DNA of 64,000 bases from a virus. Each line of letters opens with the position of its first letter. The first letter of the stretch is position 1. A program made the position numbers and the translations under genes. This document shows, one piece after another, positions 49,713-57,821 of the stretch. The notes under the pieces were generated by a model that made no database searches, was not told the DNA's origin, and worked only from the letters and a program-made list of their open reading frames with translations. The stretch lies in IMG/VR virus record IMGVR_UViG_3300009160_000029, positions 35,970 through 99,969 of that record. The stretch is one strand, 5' to 3'.

Positions 49713-50891
49713 ATGAAACCAGTATATGTAGTTGGATATGGAATGATCGACAGTCTTGGGAATAACCCAAAAGATTGTTTTGATAAGATGTTAGATAATA
49801 AAGATTATTCTTCTGATATACCTGAATTGAAAGCAGAGAACGCAAAAGTTTTTCGTGGTGCTATATTCAATCCTGACGATTGCATTATACCAAAAGATTT
49901 TGACATTAAGATGCTTCGTTCAATGACGAATGCACAAAAGATGATGCTTCATGCAGTTGATGCAGCATTAAAAATGTCAAACCTACCCCATCATTATGAT
50001 GTTGCAACTCTTCTTTCAACAGTTTCAAACGATACTGAATTTTTAGATGAGTTGTACTTACCTACAAAGAATCATAAAAGAGTAAATCCTAGAAAATCAG
50101 CAAATCGTATTCCAGATATGGGATGTTCGCATATTTCATCTCATTATAAATTTATGGGATTAAGTGCAGCAACATTCGCAAGTTGTTCTACTGGTCTTGT
50201 GACTATTGATTATGGAATGCGATTAGTTGATGAATATGAATATGTAATTGTCGGAGGATCTGACGCAGGTTGTTTTCCGATGGCAATTAAATATTTTAAT
50301 ACATTAGGTGCTGTAGGAAATTACAGTATGCCTTTTGATAATGATCGTACAGGATTTTTAATGGGTGATGGTTGTGGTGTTTTAATATTACAATCAGAAG
50401 CAATGGTTAAAAAGTACGGAAGTAAGGTATTCGCTAAGTTATATCCTTGTGGTATGGCGAGCGATGCTTTAGATATGACAAGCCCAGCCAATGATGGCAG
50501 AGGTGCTCGTATAAGCATGTCTAAAGCAACAAAAGATATTGGAGAAATAGATTTTGTGTGTGCGCATGCAACATCTACACCAGTTGGTGATCCAATAGAA
50601 TACGAGACTGTAGTTAGTTTCTTGGGAGAAAAACCTATTTGGGCACCGAAGTCAAAAATAGGACATACCCTTGCAGCTGCTGGAGTGTTAGAGTGTATAT
50701 ATGCGATTCTTTCAATGCAAAGAGGAATCATACCACATATACAAAATTTAAAAAGTGCTTTTTGTGACACTAAAAATATTTTAGTTCGCGAGAATTTAAA
50801 TACTAACAAAAAAGTTTTGCGAACATTAAATAACTCATTCGGATTTGGGGGAAAATGTATGTCGCAAGTAATAGAGGTAAATAAAGAATGA
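49713..50891 (+). CDS. beta-ketoacyl-ACP synthase (FabF-like)
   Basis: 392 aa from ATG 49713 (MKPVYVVGYGMIDSLG); an open frame from 49650 lies in the preceding gene. Condenses acyl chains with malonyl-ACP. The Cys-His-His triad is complete: C158 in FASCSTGL, H285 in HATSTPVGDPIE, H318 in KIGHTLAAAG. The NNSFGFGG end is typical of the thiolase-fold KAS family. No acyl carrier protein or acyltransferase is visible in this window. The enzyme would therefore use host ACP or an unusual substrate. A phage-borne KAS is very unusual in my experience. Confidence 0.9.
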   Translation: MKPVYVVGYGMIDSLGNNPKDCFDKMLDNKDYSSDIPELKAENAKVFRGAIFNPDDCIIPKDFDIKMLRSMTNAQKMMLHAVDAALKMSNLPHHYDVATLLSTVSNDTEFLDELYLPTKNHKRVNPRKSANRIPDMGCSHISSHYKFMGLSAATFASCSTGLVTIDYGMRLVDEYEYVIVGGSDAGCFPMAIKYFNTLGAVGNYSMPFDNDRTGFLMGDGCGVLILQSEAMVKKYGSKVFAKLYPCGMASDALDMTSPANDGRGARISMSKATKDIGEIDFVCAHATSTPVGDPIEYETVVSFLGEKPIWAPKSKIGHTLAAAGVLECIYAILSMQRGIIPHIQNLKSAFCDTKNILVRENLNTNKKVLRTLNNSFGFGGKCMSQVIEVNKE

Positions 50892-51040
50892 CAACAATAA
50901 TACTTTTATCAATCGGTGTTATAATCGGTTGGACTTATAAGCCAGCATTTGCTGATAATTTTATAAACAAATCTAAAGAAATTTTAAGTGGTGTTTTAAC
51001 TTACTTAAAAGCTCTTGTTAAAAAAGGAGACAATAAGTAA
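50888..51040 (+). CDS. 50-aa membrane-anchored peptide
   Basis: ATGA overlap with KAS. N-terminal hydrophobic helix (IILLSIGVIIGWTYKPAFA), possibly a signal peptide cleaved after AFA, then an amphipathic helix (NKSKEILSGVLTYLKALVKKG). Unknown role. Confidence 0.5.
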   Translation: MTTIILLSIGVIIGWTYKPAFADNFINKSKEILSGVLTYLKALVKKGDNK

Positions 51041-51041
51041 A

Positions 51042-51458
51042 ATGGCACAAGTAGAAACAAACACAAAAACGGAATTGACAAATTCCAAGGAGATTCCCCA
51101 ACGTCAAACATCTTGGGGTTATCATTTAATTATTGATGCAGCAGGTTGCACTAAAAACTTTCAAGACCCAGTGGTTTTGAAAACTTTTTTAAATGACCTT
51201 TTAGTTCGCATCGACATGAACGCATGGGGTGAGCCATGGATAACTCACTTTGCTGAAAAACCAGAGATCGCTGGATGGACAGTAATACAAGCATTGACTA
51301 CAAGTTCATTAACAATACACTTTTTAGATAATAATGGTGATTGTTATTTTGACTTGTTCTCATGCAAAACTTTTGATATTGAAATGGTGAAAACTATGAT
51401 AAAAGAATATTTTGATCCTATTTCAATGAAGGATCAATATTTTGTTAGACAAGCATAA
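51042..51458 (+). CDS. speD: S-adenosylmethionine decarboxylase (SpeD/SpeH-like)
   Basis: 138 aa; AAGGAGAC precedes ATG 51042. WGYHLIIDAAGC is the typical start. Key residues keep bacterial SpeD spacing: Ser88 (pyruvoyl-forming cleavage), His93 in LTIHF and Cys108 in FSCKTFD, i.e. S-x4-H-x14-C. Ser89 replaces the usual His of the SHxTIH motif. Provides decarboxylated AdoMet for spermidine synthesis, a known marine phage metabolic gene; no spermidine synthase gene is seen here. Confidence 0.85.
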   Translation: MAQVETNTKTELTNSKEIPQRQTSWGYHLIIDAAGCTKNFQDPVVLKTFLNDLLVRIDMNAWGEPWITHFAEKPEIAGWTVIQALTTSSLTIHFLDNNGDCYFDLFSCKTFDIEMVKTMIKEYFDPISMKDQYFVRQA

Positions 51459-51927
51459 TATAACACCAAAAGAAGCATTACAAGAGTGGTTGGCGAGACT
51501 TAAAATACCTCGCCAAGCACTTGATGGTCATTCTATATGTCCATTTAGTAAAGGAGTCAGTGTACCTACACCTGAAGACTTAAACATCGATAACTCTTTT
51601 CGTCCTCCTGCATTATGGGAGATTAAAAAAATTAAAATTTACAACATAATCAATCCGAATATTACACCAACAGAATTAGATGAATGGTGTGATTATTACA
51701 TAAACAAATATGAAAATTATATGTTTATAGCAGACCATAAAGACAGAGATACACACATTAATGGAATTAAAACAAATAATGGTTATTTTAACTTTATGTT
51801 AGTTCAAAGTTTGCCTGAATTGAATGAAGCACGTAGAAATTTATTAAAAACAACCAACTATTATAGTTTCTGGGATCCTGAATATTTAAAAGATACTTGG
51901 AATAATAGTTTTGATAAAGAAGAATAA
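51442..51927 (+). CDS. hypothetical protein, 161 aa, possible TTG start
   Basis: Best start is TTG 51442 with AAGGAT 10 bp upstream; no in-frame ATG lies near. The clearest segment is ARLKIPRQALDGHSICPFSKGV, with CPF as a possible metal or redox site. No family recognised. It lies between speD and the amidinotransferase, so it may serve the same pathway. Confidence 0.6.
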   Translation: MLDKHNITPKEALQEWLARLKIPRQALDGHSICPFSKGVSVPTPEDLNIDNSFRPPALWEIKKIKIYNIINPNITPTELDEWCDYYINKYENYMFIADHKDRDTHINGIKTNNGYFNFMLVQSLPELNEARRNLLKTTNYYSFWDPEYLKDTWNNSFDKEE

Positions 51928-51929
51928 TT

Positions 51930-53012
51930 ATGAGTGTTTGGACAGATTATGATCCGTTGAAAGAAATTATTATAGGAAGTATTCCTACACCTGAATACTT
52001 TTCAAACTTTCTAAAACCAGATATCCTAGAAGTCCTTACACCCATTATAAAAGAAACACATGAAGACTTAAACAAGTTTGCTAATATATGTATTTCTTTA
52101 GGAGTAAAAGTATATAGACCAAAAGTGTTAGACTTTCGTGAACCACTTAGACTTCCAGGATTTAAAATTAAGAATCCAATATCACCTTTAGTGCCAAGAG
52201 ATAGTTATCTTGTTTATGGTAATACAATTTATTCTTCATATACTAGTATGGCTGATAGATGGTTAGAGTCATTATCATTCTACGATATCTTTATGGAAAA
52301 GTTTGTAGAAGGATATAATTGGTTATCAACACCAGTACCACAATTAAAAGACTTTAGACCTGACACTCAATGGTACACGCATGGTGGCGATCGTTATGGA
52401 GTAGAATTAAAAGATAAAATATTATGGCATTGTGCTACTATGTACAAATGTGGTGATAGTTTAATTATTAATTCTTCGGGTCCAGGAACTAAATTAGGAT
52501 ATGACTGGATGCAACGTAATATACCTGATACTAAATTTATAAAGAATTCAAATAAGCCACACAAAGGATGGGGACATATAGATCAATTTTTCTTTCAAAC
52601 GGATGATAATACAGTATTTTGTACTAATAAAAATTATGTCCCAGATGTATTCCTAAATAATAGTAAGTTCAAAGTACATGAATTTGGTCACTTAATTAAA
52701 GATGTAGATATGAAACAATATGAACATCGTCTAGCACAAACAGATGGTAAATATAGTATTGAATGGATTGATGAGTGGATAGATGAATGGAGAGGTTTCG
52801 CACAAGAAGTAGCATTTGATAGTAATGTAGTTGTAGTTGATAGTAAAAATGTAATTGTCACTAATGAACAACCAGCATTATCAAATTGGTTTAAAGAATT
52901 TGGTATAACACTACATCCTGTTAATTTAAGACAGGGTGGTTTTTGGGATGGTGGTGTTCACTGTTTATCGCTTGATATTAAAAGAGATGGAGAGAAAAGA
53001 AATATCGTATGA
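51930..53012 (+). CDS. amidinotransferase (AGAT/StrB-like)
   Basis: 360 aa. Pentein-fold signatures: VPRDSYLV (R90-D91), GWGHIDQFF (His216) and GGVHCLSLD (Cys345, covalent-intermediate cysteine). These match glycine/inosamine amidinotransferases, which move the arginine amidino group onto an amine. Arginine deiminase or agmatinase-type relatives use the same residues, so hydrolase activity cannot be excluded. Followed by five tandem hydroxylases (4-bp overlap), which suggests a guanidino product that is then hydroxylated (inference). Confidence 0.8.
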   Translation: MSVWTDYDPLKEIIIGSIPTPEYFSNFLKPDILEVLTPIIKETHEDLNKFANICISLGVKVYRPKVLDFREPLRLPGFKIKNPISPLVPRDSYLVYGNTIYSSYTSMADRWLESLSFYDIFMEKFVEGYNWLSTPVPQLKDFRPDTQWYTHGGDRYGVELKDKILWHCATMYKCGDSLIINSSGPGTKLGYDWMQRNIPDTKFIKNSNKPHKGWGHIDQFFFQTDDNTVFCTNKNYVPDVFLNNSKFKVHEFGHLIKDVDMKQYEHRLAQTDGKYSIEWIDEWIDEWRGFAQEVAFDSNVVVVDSKNVIVTNEQPALSNWFKEFGITLHPVNLRQGGFWDGGVHCLSLDIKRDGEKRNIV

Positions 53013-54007
53013 GAAAAATTTATAACTGGATTAATCCAACCTATTATGTAGATTATGATAAATTAAAGGATGTAATAGTTCCTTTGATGCAAGAAGATTT
53101 ACGTGAATGGATGATTAACAATCCGATCGAAACAAGCACTGAGTGTGCTTATGCTCCACCAGAAGAAGTAGAAGAAAAGATATTATCCAAAAAAGAAGAG
53201 TTGAAGGCACATAAAAATCGAGCAATTGCTTATAAAGAAATTCTTACAGATGAAGCTGAAAGAAAACATTACAATGATTGGCGTTCTATTGATTTTCTTT
53301 ATGAGTGTAAATGGAATAAAGAAGTTTTTAAAAGATCTTGGCAATTAATGTCTGAATGTAAAGGTATTAAACAAATCTTTATTAATTTTATAAAACCAAA
53401 TGGAATTATAACACCACATTTAGATACTTCTACTTGGGAAAAGATAGAAGAAGATTGGGGTTTGCCACTTTATTCATTAGAGGGTGGAAGTATTATTGCT
53501 ACATTATTTACAGGTATGAAAAACAGAGAAGAAAAGACTGTTGGAATGAAAGTAAATGGTGTTTATAAGTTTCCATTAGCAGGAGAATTAGTTTGTTTTG
53601 ATGGAAGATGGAATGAACATCAAATGTGGAACAACACAAACGAGTGGAGAATTACAGCAGTAATAGATATTGATAGAAAATACTTTACTCAAGTGTTAGA
53701 GGATGTTGATGAAGAAAAGAAAGAAATAAACAGACCAAAAGATAGTCTTACGATAACAGAAAATGCAACAATTAAATTTCAAAAATCTTTTAGTAAAGAA
53801 GAAGTAGAATATTATTTAAATCATGGTTTAACTGAAAAAATAGAATTTTTAAAAGAAAAAATACTTTGGTTGAATGAATATTCTGGGCGTAAAATATACG
53901 CAGACCATTTAGATGAAATTTCAACAACAACTTTTTTAAATGCTAATATAACAAAAATAGATATATATTTTAAAAATTATAAGGAATATTATGTACATAG
54001 CACCTAA
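53009..54007 (+). CDS. AspH-like 2OG/Fe(II) hydroxylase (family B, copy 1) with C-terminal extension
   Basis: 332 aa, ATGA overlap with the amidinotransferase. HxD ITPHLDTS (H137, D139), distal WNEHQMWNNT (H204) and Arg214 in NEWRITAVIDID. The order GELVCFDGRWNEHxxWNxTxxWRI closely follows the Asp/Asn beta-hydroxylase consensus (FDDxxxHxxxNxTxxxR). It has an extra ~100 residues at the C-terminus that the other copies lack. Substrate unknown; could be a free guanidino amino acid or a peptide. Confidence 0.72.
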   Translation: MRKIYNWINPTYYVDYDKLKDVIVPLMQEDLREWMINNPIETSTECAYAPPEEVEEKILSKKEELKAHKNRAIAYKEILTDEAERKHYNDWRSIDFLYECKWNKEVFKRSWQLMSECKGIKQIFINFIKPNGIITPHLDTSTWEKIEEDWGLPLYSLEGGSIIATLFTGMKNREEKTVGMKVNGVYKFPLAGELVCFDGRWNEHQMWNNTNEWRITAVIDIDRKYFTQVLEDVDEEKKEINRPKDSLTITENATIKFQKSFSKEEVEYYLNHGLTEKIEFLKEKILWLNEYSGRKIYADHLDEISTTTFLNANITKIDIYFKNYKEYYVHST

Positions 54008-54677
54008 TTCATATATTAATTATGTTCAATTATTAGATCATTATCCTAAATTAGTTGAGGATATGAATAAATGGCTTAATACACATACACCAGAAAGAGA
54101 TTCAATTGCTGTATATTCTGATGATCCTGCAAATAAGTTTTTGTCCACTACAACAAACTTTGTAGAAAGCTGGACAACTGAAGAAGAAAAGCAACATCGT
54201 TATGATTGGAAATCTATTCCTGTGTTTTTTGAAAAAGCGTGGAACACAAAAGACTTTCCTAGATTTTCAGAATTTGGTAAAGATTTAAAAGGATTGAGAC
54301 AATGTCTTATTAATTTTATTGCTCCACGTGGTAAAATTACAATACATAAAGATCACGACAATTGGGGTAAGATGACAGAAGATTGGGGATTTAAGTGTGA
54401 AGGATATTCATTAGTTGCTACTTTAAAAACAGGAATGAAAAAAGCTACAGATAAAACAGTAGGAACATGTATTAGAGATATTAAAACTGGAACTGACACT
54501 TGGAGTTATGCATTAGTAAATGAATTTGTTTGTTTTGATGGATTAAATTATAACCATGCAATTACTAACAATACAGATGAATGGAGAATTTCAGCAGTAT
54601 TTGATATTGATAAAGAAAAATTTGATCCTAGTTTTGTTAAAACTGATAAACAAGTTTGTGATTATTATGTGGATTGA
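53991..54677 (+). CDS. AspH-like 2OG/Fe(II) hydroxylase (family B, copy 2)
   Basis: 228 aa, overlapping copy 1 by 17 bp. HxD TIHKDHDN (H119, D121), distal NYNHAITNNT (H189), R199 in EWRISAVFDID. FVCFDGLNYNH matches the family block. Shares INFI(A/K)PxGxIT and ATLxTGMK with copies 1 and 3. Confidence 0.72.
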   Translation: MYIAPNSYINYVQLLDHYPKLVEDMNKWLNTHTPERDSIAVYSDDPANKFLSTTTNFVESWTTEEEKQHRYDWKSIPVFFEKAWNTKDFPRFSEFGKDLKGLRQCLINFIAPRGKITIHKDHDNWGKMTEDWGFKCEGYSLVATLKTGMKKATDKTVGTCIRDIKTGTDTWSYALVNEFVCFDGLNYNHAITNNTDEWRISAVFDIDKEKFDPSFVKTDKQVCDYYVD

Positions 54678-55350
54678 TGTAAAAAGATATAAAGATTATA
54701 AAAAATTATTTGATTATCAAAATATTTTAAATCTAGACATAAAAAACTGGTTAAAAAACAATGATCCTATAAAGAATACAGAACCAGTTTATGAAGAAAG
54801 AGCAAGTAGTCAAGAGTCATATGGGAAACTTAATCCTGATGGTACTATAACTTCTATCAGTTCGAAGTTTAGTGAACCACCAGCAGATCCTACAAAGAAT
54901 CCAGAAGAATACGCACACAGAAAAGATTGGAGATGCGTAGGTGGGTTTTATGAACGTACATGGAACACAAAAATAATAAAAGAATCATTAAAAGCTTTAA
55001 CTATGTTAAGTGGTTTAAAACAATTAAATATAAATTTTCTTTGTCCCTTTGGTAAAATAACTTCTCATTTAGACGATGGTGGGTGGAAAAAAATATCAGA
55101 AGATTGGGGTAAAGAAACTTACGGATATAGTATAGTACAAACAATTCAATCAGGTATGACTGAATCATCATCAGAGTTAGTTGGCATGCGTGTAAATGAT
55201 GTTGATAAATATCCATTAGTTGGAGAATTAGTTTGCTTTGATGGTATAAAAGGATTACATAGCATGTGGAATAATACAAATATATGGCGTATTACTGCTG
55301 TGTATGATATAGATATAAACGCATTTAATAAATATAGTATATGTGGATAG
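54667..55350 (+). CDS. AspH-like 2OG/Fe(II) hydroxylase (family B, copy 3)
   Basis: ATG 54667 (MWIDVKRYKDYKKL, 227 aa) overlaps copy 2 by 11 bp. HxD TSHLDDGG (H134, D136), distal GLHSMWNNT (H198), Arg208. LVCFDGIKGLHSMWNNTNIWRITAVYDID is very close to copy 1. Intact active-site residues. Confidence 0.72.
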   Translation: MWIDVKRYKDYKKLFDYQNILNLDIKNWLKNNDPIKNTEPVYEERASSQESYGKLNPDGTITSISSKFSEPPADPTKNPEEYAHRKDWRCVGGFYERTWNTKIIKESLKALTMLSGLKQLNINFLCPFGKITSHLDDGGWKKISEDWGKETYGYSIVQTIQSGMTESSSELVGMRVNDVDKYPLVGELVCFDGIKGLHSMWNNTNIWRITAVYDIDINAFNKYSICG

Positions 55351-55928
55351 ACGCAACAAAATATAAACATTACGAAGTTCTTAAAACAAGTTTAATTCCT
55401 GCATTGGAGTTAGACTACAATAGATTCATTCGTAAATTTGATATTACAGAAACAGGTGTAAATGTATTTCGATTTGAATATCCTAATCGAGAAGACGATC
55501 ATGCTGATGATTGGTGGGCTATACCACTTATTCAAGGAGGTGAAGCAGTACCACCTTTAAGAAATCCATGGCAACATGCAACAGCAAGTTTAAAAGAAAT
55601 TCCTGGAGTATTTCAATCAATCGTAAATTTTATAAAACCAAATGGTGGATTGCCAATGCATCATGACTTTGGTAGTTGGCAAAGAATAGAAGAAGCATTA
55701 GGTTATCCAGTAAAAGGATATACAATAGCTATTGGTATTGACATGCCATCAAACGATCCGAATATTTGTGGTATGGAATTTGAAAATGATACTTTTCCAA
55801 GAACTTATGGAAATAAGGAAATAGTAGCATTTAATGGACGTGACTTTATGCATAAAGTATGGAATAAAACAGGAAATTGGCGTGTTTCTTGTGTAATTGA
55901 TACTGATATAAAGGATTGGAACAATTAA
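55341..55928 (+). CDS. AspH-like 2OG/Fe(II) hydroxylase (family B, copy 4)
   Basis: 195 aa, ATG overlapping copy 3 by 10 bp. Start MWIDATKYKHY parallels copy 3. HxD LPMHHDFGS (H107, D109), distal FMHKVWNKT (H171), Arg181 in WRVSCVIDTD. Shorter and more divergent, forming a subgroup with copy 5. Confidence 0.7.
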   Translation: MWIDATKYKHYEVLKTSLIPALELDYNRFIRKFDITETGVNVFRFEYPNREDDHADDWWAIPLIQGGEAVPPLRNPWQHATASLKEIPGVFQSIVNFIKPNGGLPMHHDFGSWQRIEEALGYPVKGYTIAIGIDMPSNDPNICGMEFENDTFPRTYGNKEIVAFNGRDFMHKVWNKTGNWRVSCVIDTDIKDWNN

Positions 55929-55933
55929 AACCC

Positions 55934-55962
55934 TTTACATACAATAAAAAATATAGTATAAT
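55934..55962 (+). promoter_or_regulatory. sigma70-like promoter for hydroxylase copy 5
   Basis: TTTACA (55934-55939), 17-bp spacer, TATAAT (55957-55962). ATG 55970 is at about +1, so the transcript should be leaderless. It splits the hydroxylase array into two transcription units. Confidence 0.8.
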
Positions 55963-55969
55963 ATAATCT

Positions 55970-56569
55970 ATGTGGCTTGGAAATCCTACATCTTATTCAA
56001 ATTATAGTGCTTTAAGTGCTATGATGATTGCTTTAATGAGCGACTATGCTGAATGGCGAAGTCAAAGATCATTCGAAGATACAGTAAATGCTGACGATCG
56101 TTATTCTATGCCTATTAATAATAGAGGTGGGTTTAAAGCATTACCATTGATTGATGCTCGTAAAATAAACGAACAATTAGAAGATAGATATCTTTGGAAA
56201 CGTACTACTACTCAATTCTATAATATTCCTGGAGCAATAGACTTATGTGTCAATATGATACGTCCAGGAAAAATGTTGCCAGTACATCACGATGGTTATG
56301 TTTGGGATTGGATACGTCAAAGTATGGGAGATCCTACAATTGAAGGATATACTGTAAGTTTTGGTATTGATATACCTGAACCTGAAAAGCAAGCATTATT
56401 ATTTGATGGTGAAAAGAAAATCTGGAAGACAGGTGAGTTTGTAGCATTTAACGGACACGATATTCAACACAGTTTAAAAAATGAAGCAACAAACCCAGAG
56501 CATTGGCGAGTGACGGCTGTAATGGAAATTGATAAAAAATATTTTAACAACTATTCTGTTGGTTTATGA
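55970..56569 (+). CDS. AspH-like 2OG/Fe(II) hydroxylase (family B, copy 5)
   Basis: 199 aa. Own promoter 8 bp upstream. HxD LPVHHDGY (H106, D108), distal HDIQHSLKN (H167), Arg180 in HWRVTAVMEID. Start MWLGNPTSYSNYSAL parallels MWI(D)xxxY of copies 3 and 4. All catalytic positions intact. Its stop overlaps the next gene by ATGA. Confidence 0.7.
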   Translation: MWLGNPTSYSNYSALSAMMIALMSDYAEWRSQRSFEDTVNADDRYSMPINNRGGFKALPLIDARKINEQLEDRYLWKRTTTQFYNIPGAIDLCVNMIRPGKMLPVHHDGYVWDWIRQSMGDPTIEGYTVSFGIDIPEPEKQALLFDGEKKIWKTGEFVAFNGHDIQHSLKNEATNPEHWRVTAVMEIDKKYFNNYSVGL

Positions 56570-56829
56570 GTTTAGATAACGATCAATTACAACAAGAAAT
56601 TTACGATGATATATTTAAGAATGCTATGGATCTTATAGTTAAACATTCAAGTAATTTAGAAGTTAATCAATTAGTTTCAAGTACGATGCTCGCAATAGCT
56701 ATTCGTTTTTATAAATCAGCTTTAACTGATTTAGATTATCAAAAATTTTTAAATTCAATTATAGAAGTTGGACAAGAAGCAAGACCATTTGGTGTTGCTG
56801 AAATATTACCAAAAAGAAAATTGAATTAA
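56566..56829 (+). CDS. hypothetical helical protein, 87 aa
   Basis: ATGA overlap with copy 5. Helical, with NLEVNQLVSSTMLAIAIRFYKSALTDLDYQKFLNSI. Resembles small accessory proteins of marine phages but no function known. Last gene of the hydroxylase operon. Confidence 0.6.
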   Translation: MSLDNDQLQQEIYDDIFKNAMDLIVKHSSNLEVNQLVSSTMLAIAIRFYKSALTDLDYQKFLNSIIEVGQEARPFGVAEILPKRKLN

Positions 56830-56836
56830 CTAAATA
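56830..56836 (+). promoter_or_regulatory. CTAAATA box (late-promoter-like)
   Basis: CTAAATA lies 27 bp before ATG 56864, with a strong ribosome site (GAGGAGGG) between. Good distance for a late promoter serving the lysis-linked genes downstream. Confidence 0.5.
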
Positions 56837-56863
56837 GGTTTGCTTTTAACAGAGGAGGGTATT

Positions 56864-56968
56864 ATGACTCTTTTTGTTTATGAAGTAATAGTTCTTATTT
56901 TATCTGTTATTATGTTAGGAATATCTGTTTTTTATATGTTTAAAATTGACAAAGCAAAGAAAAAATAA
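56864..56968 (+). CDS. 34-aa transmembrane peptide
   Basis: AGAGGAGGG upstream. One hydrophobic helix (FVYEVIVLILSVIMLGISVFYMF) with a KIDKAKKK end. Similar to the peptides at 3586, 19146 and 21564. Possibly a membrane accessory factor. Confidence 0.55.
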   Translation: MTLFVYEVIVLILSVIMLGISVFYMFKIDKAKKK

Positions 56969-56983
56969 TTATTATTTTATACT

Positions 56984-57559
56984 ATGAATATCTTTTACTT
57001 AGATAAAAATCCTAAAATTTGTGCGACAATGCACTGCGATAAACATGTAGTCAAAATGATTATAGAGTATGCGCAGTTATTGTCAACTGCGCACCGAGTC
57101 CTAGACGGAACTTCAAACAACATCCTTACCAAATCAAAACGCAAATATACCACTTGGATTCATCCAACTCCATTAATGGAATCTACATTGTATAAATCTA
57201 CTATGAAGAATCATCCATCAGCTATATGGGTTCGTGAGAGTGTGTCACATTATGAGTATTTGAAAGAATTATGGAAACATTTATCAGACGAATATACTCA
57301 TCGTTATGGTAAGACACATAGCACTTATATCAAATTAAAAGATGTATTAAAATTAAATCCAATCAACATACCTAATATTCCATTCAAAGATCCACCACCA
57401 GCAATGAGTAATTTTCCATTATGTATTGTACCAAATAATAGTCTTTACTCTTATTATAATTATTACATAGTGGCAAAGAATTATTTTGCTAAATGGACTA
57501 ATCGACCGATACCTGAATGGTACTCAACAGGGTTATCAACAAAGAAATTATATGCCTAA
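56984..57559 (+). CDS. conserved viral protein, 191 aa
   Basis: Starts MNIFYLDKNPKICATMHCDKHVVKMIIEYAQLLSTAHRVLDG, with later MKNHPSAIWVRESVSHYEYLKELWKHLSDEYTHRYGKTH. This His-rich family (CDKHVVKMxxE.AQLLxTAHR) occurs in many marine phages and giant viruses. The conserved histidines suggest a metal site or nuclease-like chemistry, but activity is not known to me. Confidence 0.65.
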   Translation: MNIFYLDKNPKICATMHCDKHVVKMIIEYAQLLSTAHRVLDGTSNNILTKSKRKYTTWIHPTPLMESTLYKSTMKNHPSAIWVRESVSHYEYLKELWKHLSDEYTHRYGKTHSTYIKLKDVLKLNPINIPNIPFKDPPPAMSNFPLCIVPNNSLYSYYNYYIVAKNYFAKWTNRPIPEWYSTGLSTKKLYA

Positions 57560-57812
57560 TTATACATTTGAAAATAAAAAAACTAAAAAAGAATTTTCAT
57601 TAACAATGAAAATGGATGAACTTGAATTATATTTAAAAGCAAATCCAGATGTTCAACAAATATTTAATACATTTCCTGGAATTGCTGCACCATGGAACGT
57701 TGGAGGTGTGACTGGAAAAGCTACAAATGCAAAAAAAGGTTTTAAAGAGGTATTAAATAGAATACACAAACGTACTCCTGGAAGTCGTTTAAATAAAACA
57801 ACGGACATGTAA
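57552..57812 (+). CDS. FmdB-like small protein, 86 aa
   Basis: ATG 57552 (MPNYTFENKKTKKEFSL) overlaps the preceding gene by 8 bp. Pattern MPxYxF...F.L.M...LE.YLxxNP...GFKEVLxxIHxxTPGSxL resembles phage FmdB-type proteins that lack the zinc cysteines. Function unknown. Confidence 0.6.
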   Translation: MPNYTFENKKTKKEFSLTMKMDELELYLKANPDVQQIFNTFPGIAAPWNVGGVTGKATNAKKGFKEVLNRIHKRTPGSRLNKTTDM

Positions 57813-57821
57813 GGATAAAAA

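Noticed and set aside
50321-50809. 162-aa minus-strand frame opposite the ketoacyl synthase
   Set aside because: Opposite strongly conserved catalytic motifs of the + strand gene; an antisense artefact.
49713-56569. A saxitoxin-like or specific named guanidino toxin pathway
   Set aside because: Only enzyme classes match (KS, amidinotransferase, oxygenases). No sequence-specific marker supports a named product.
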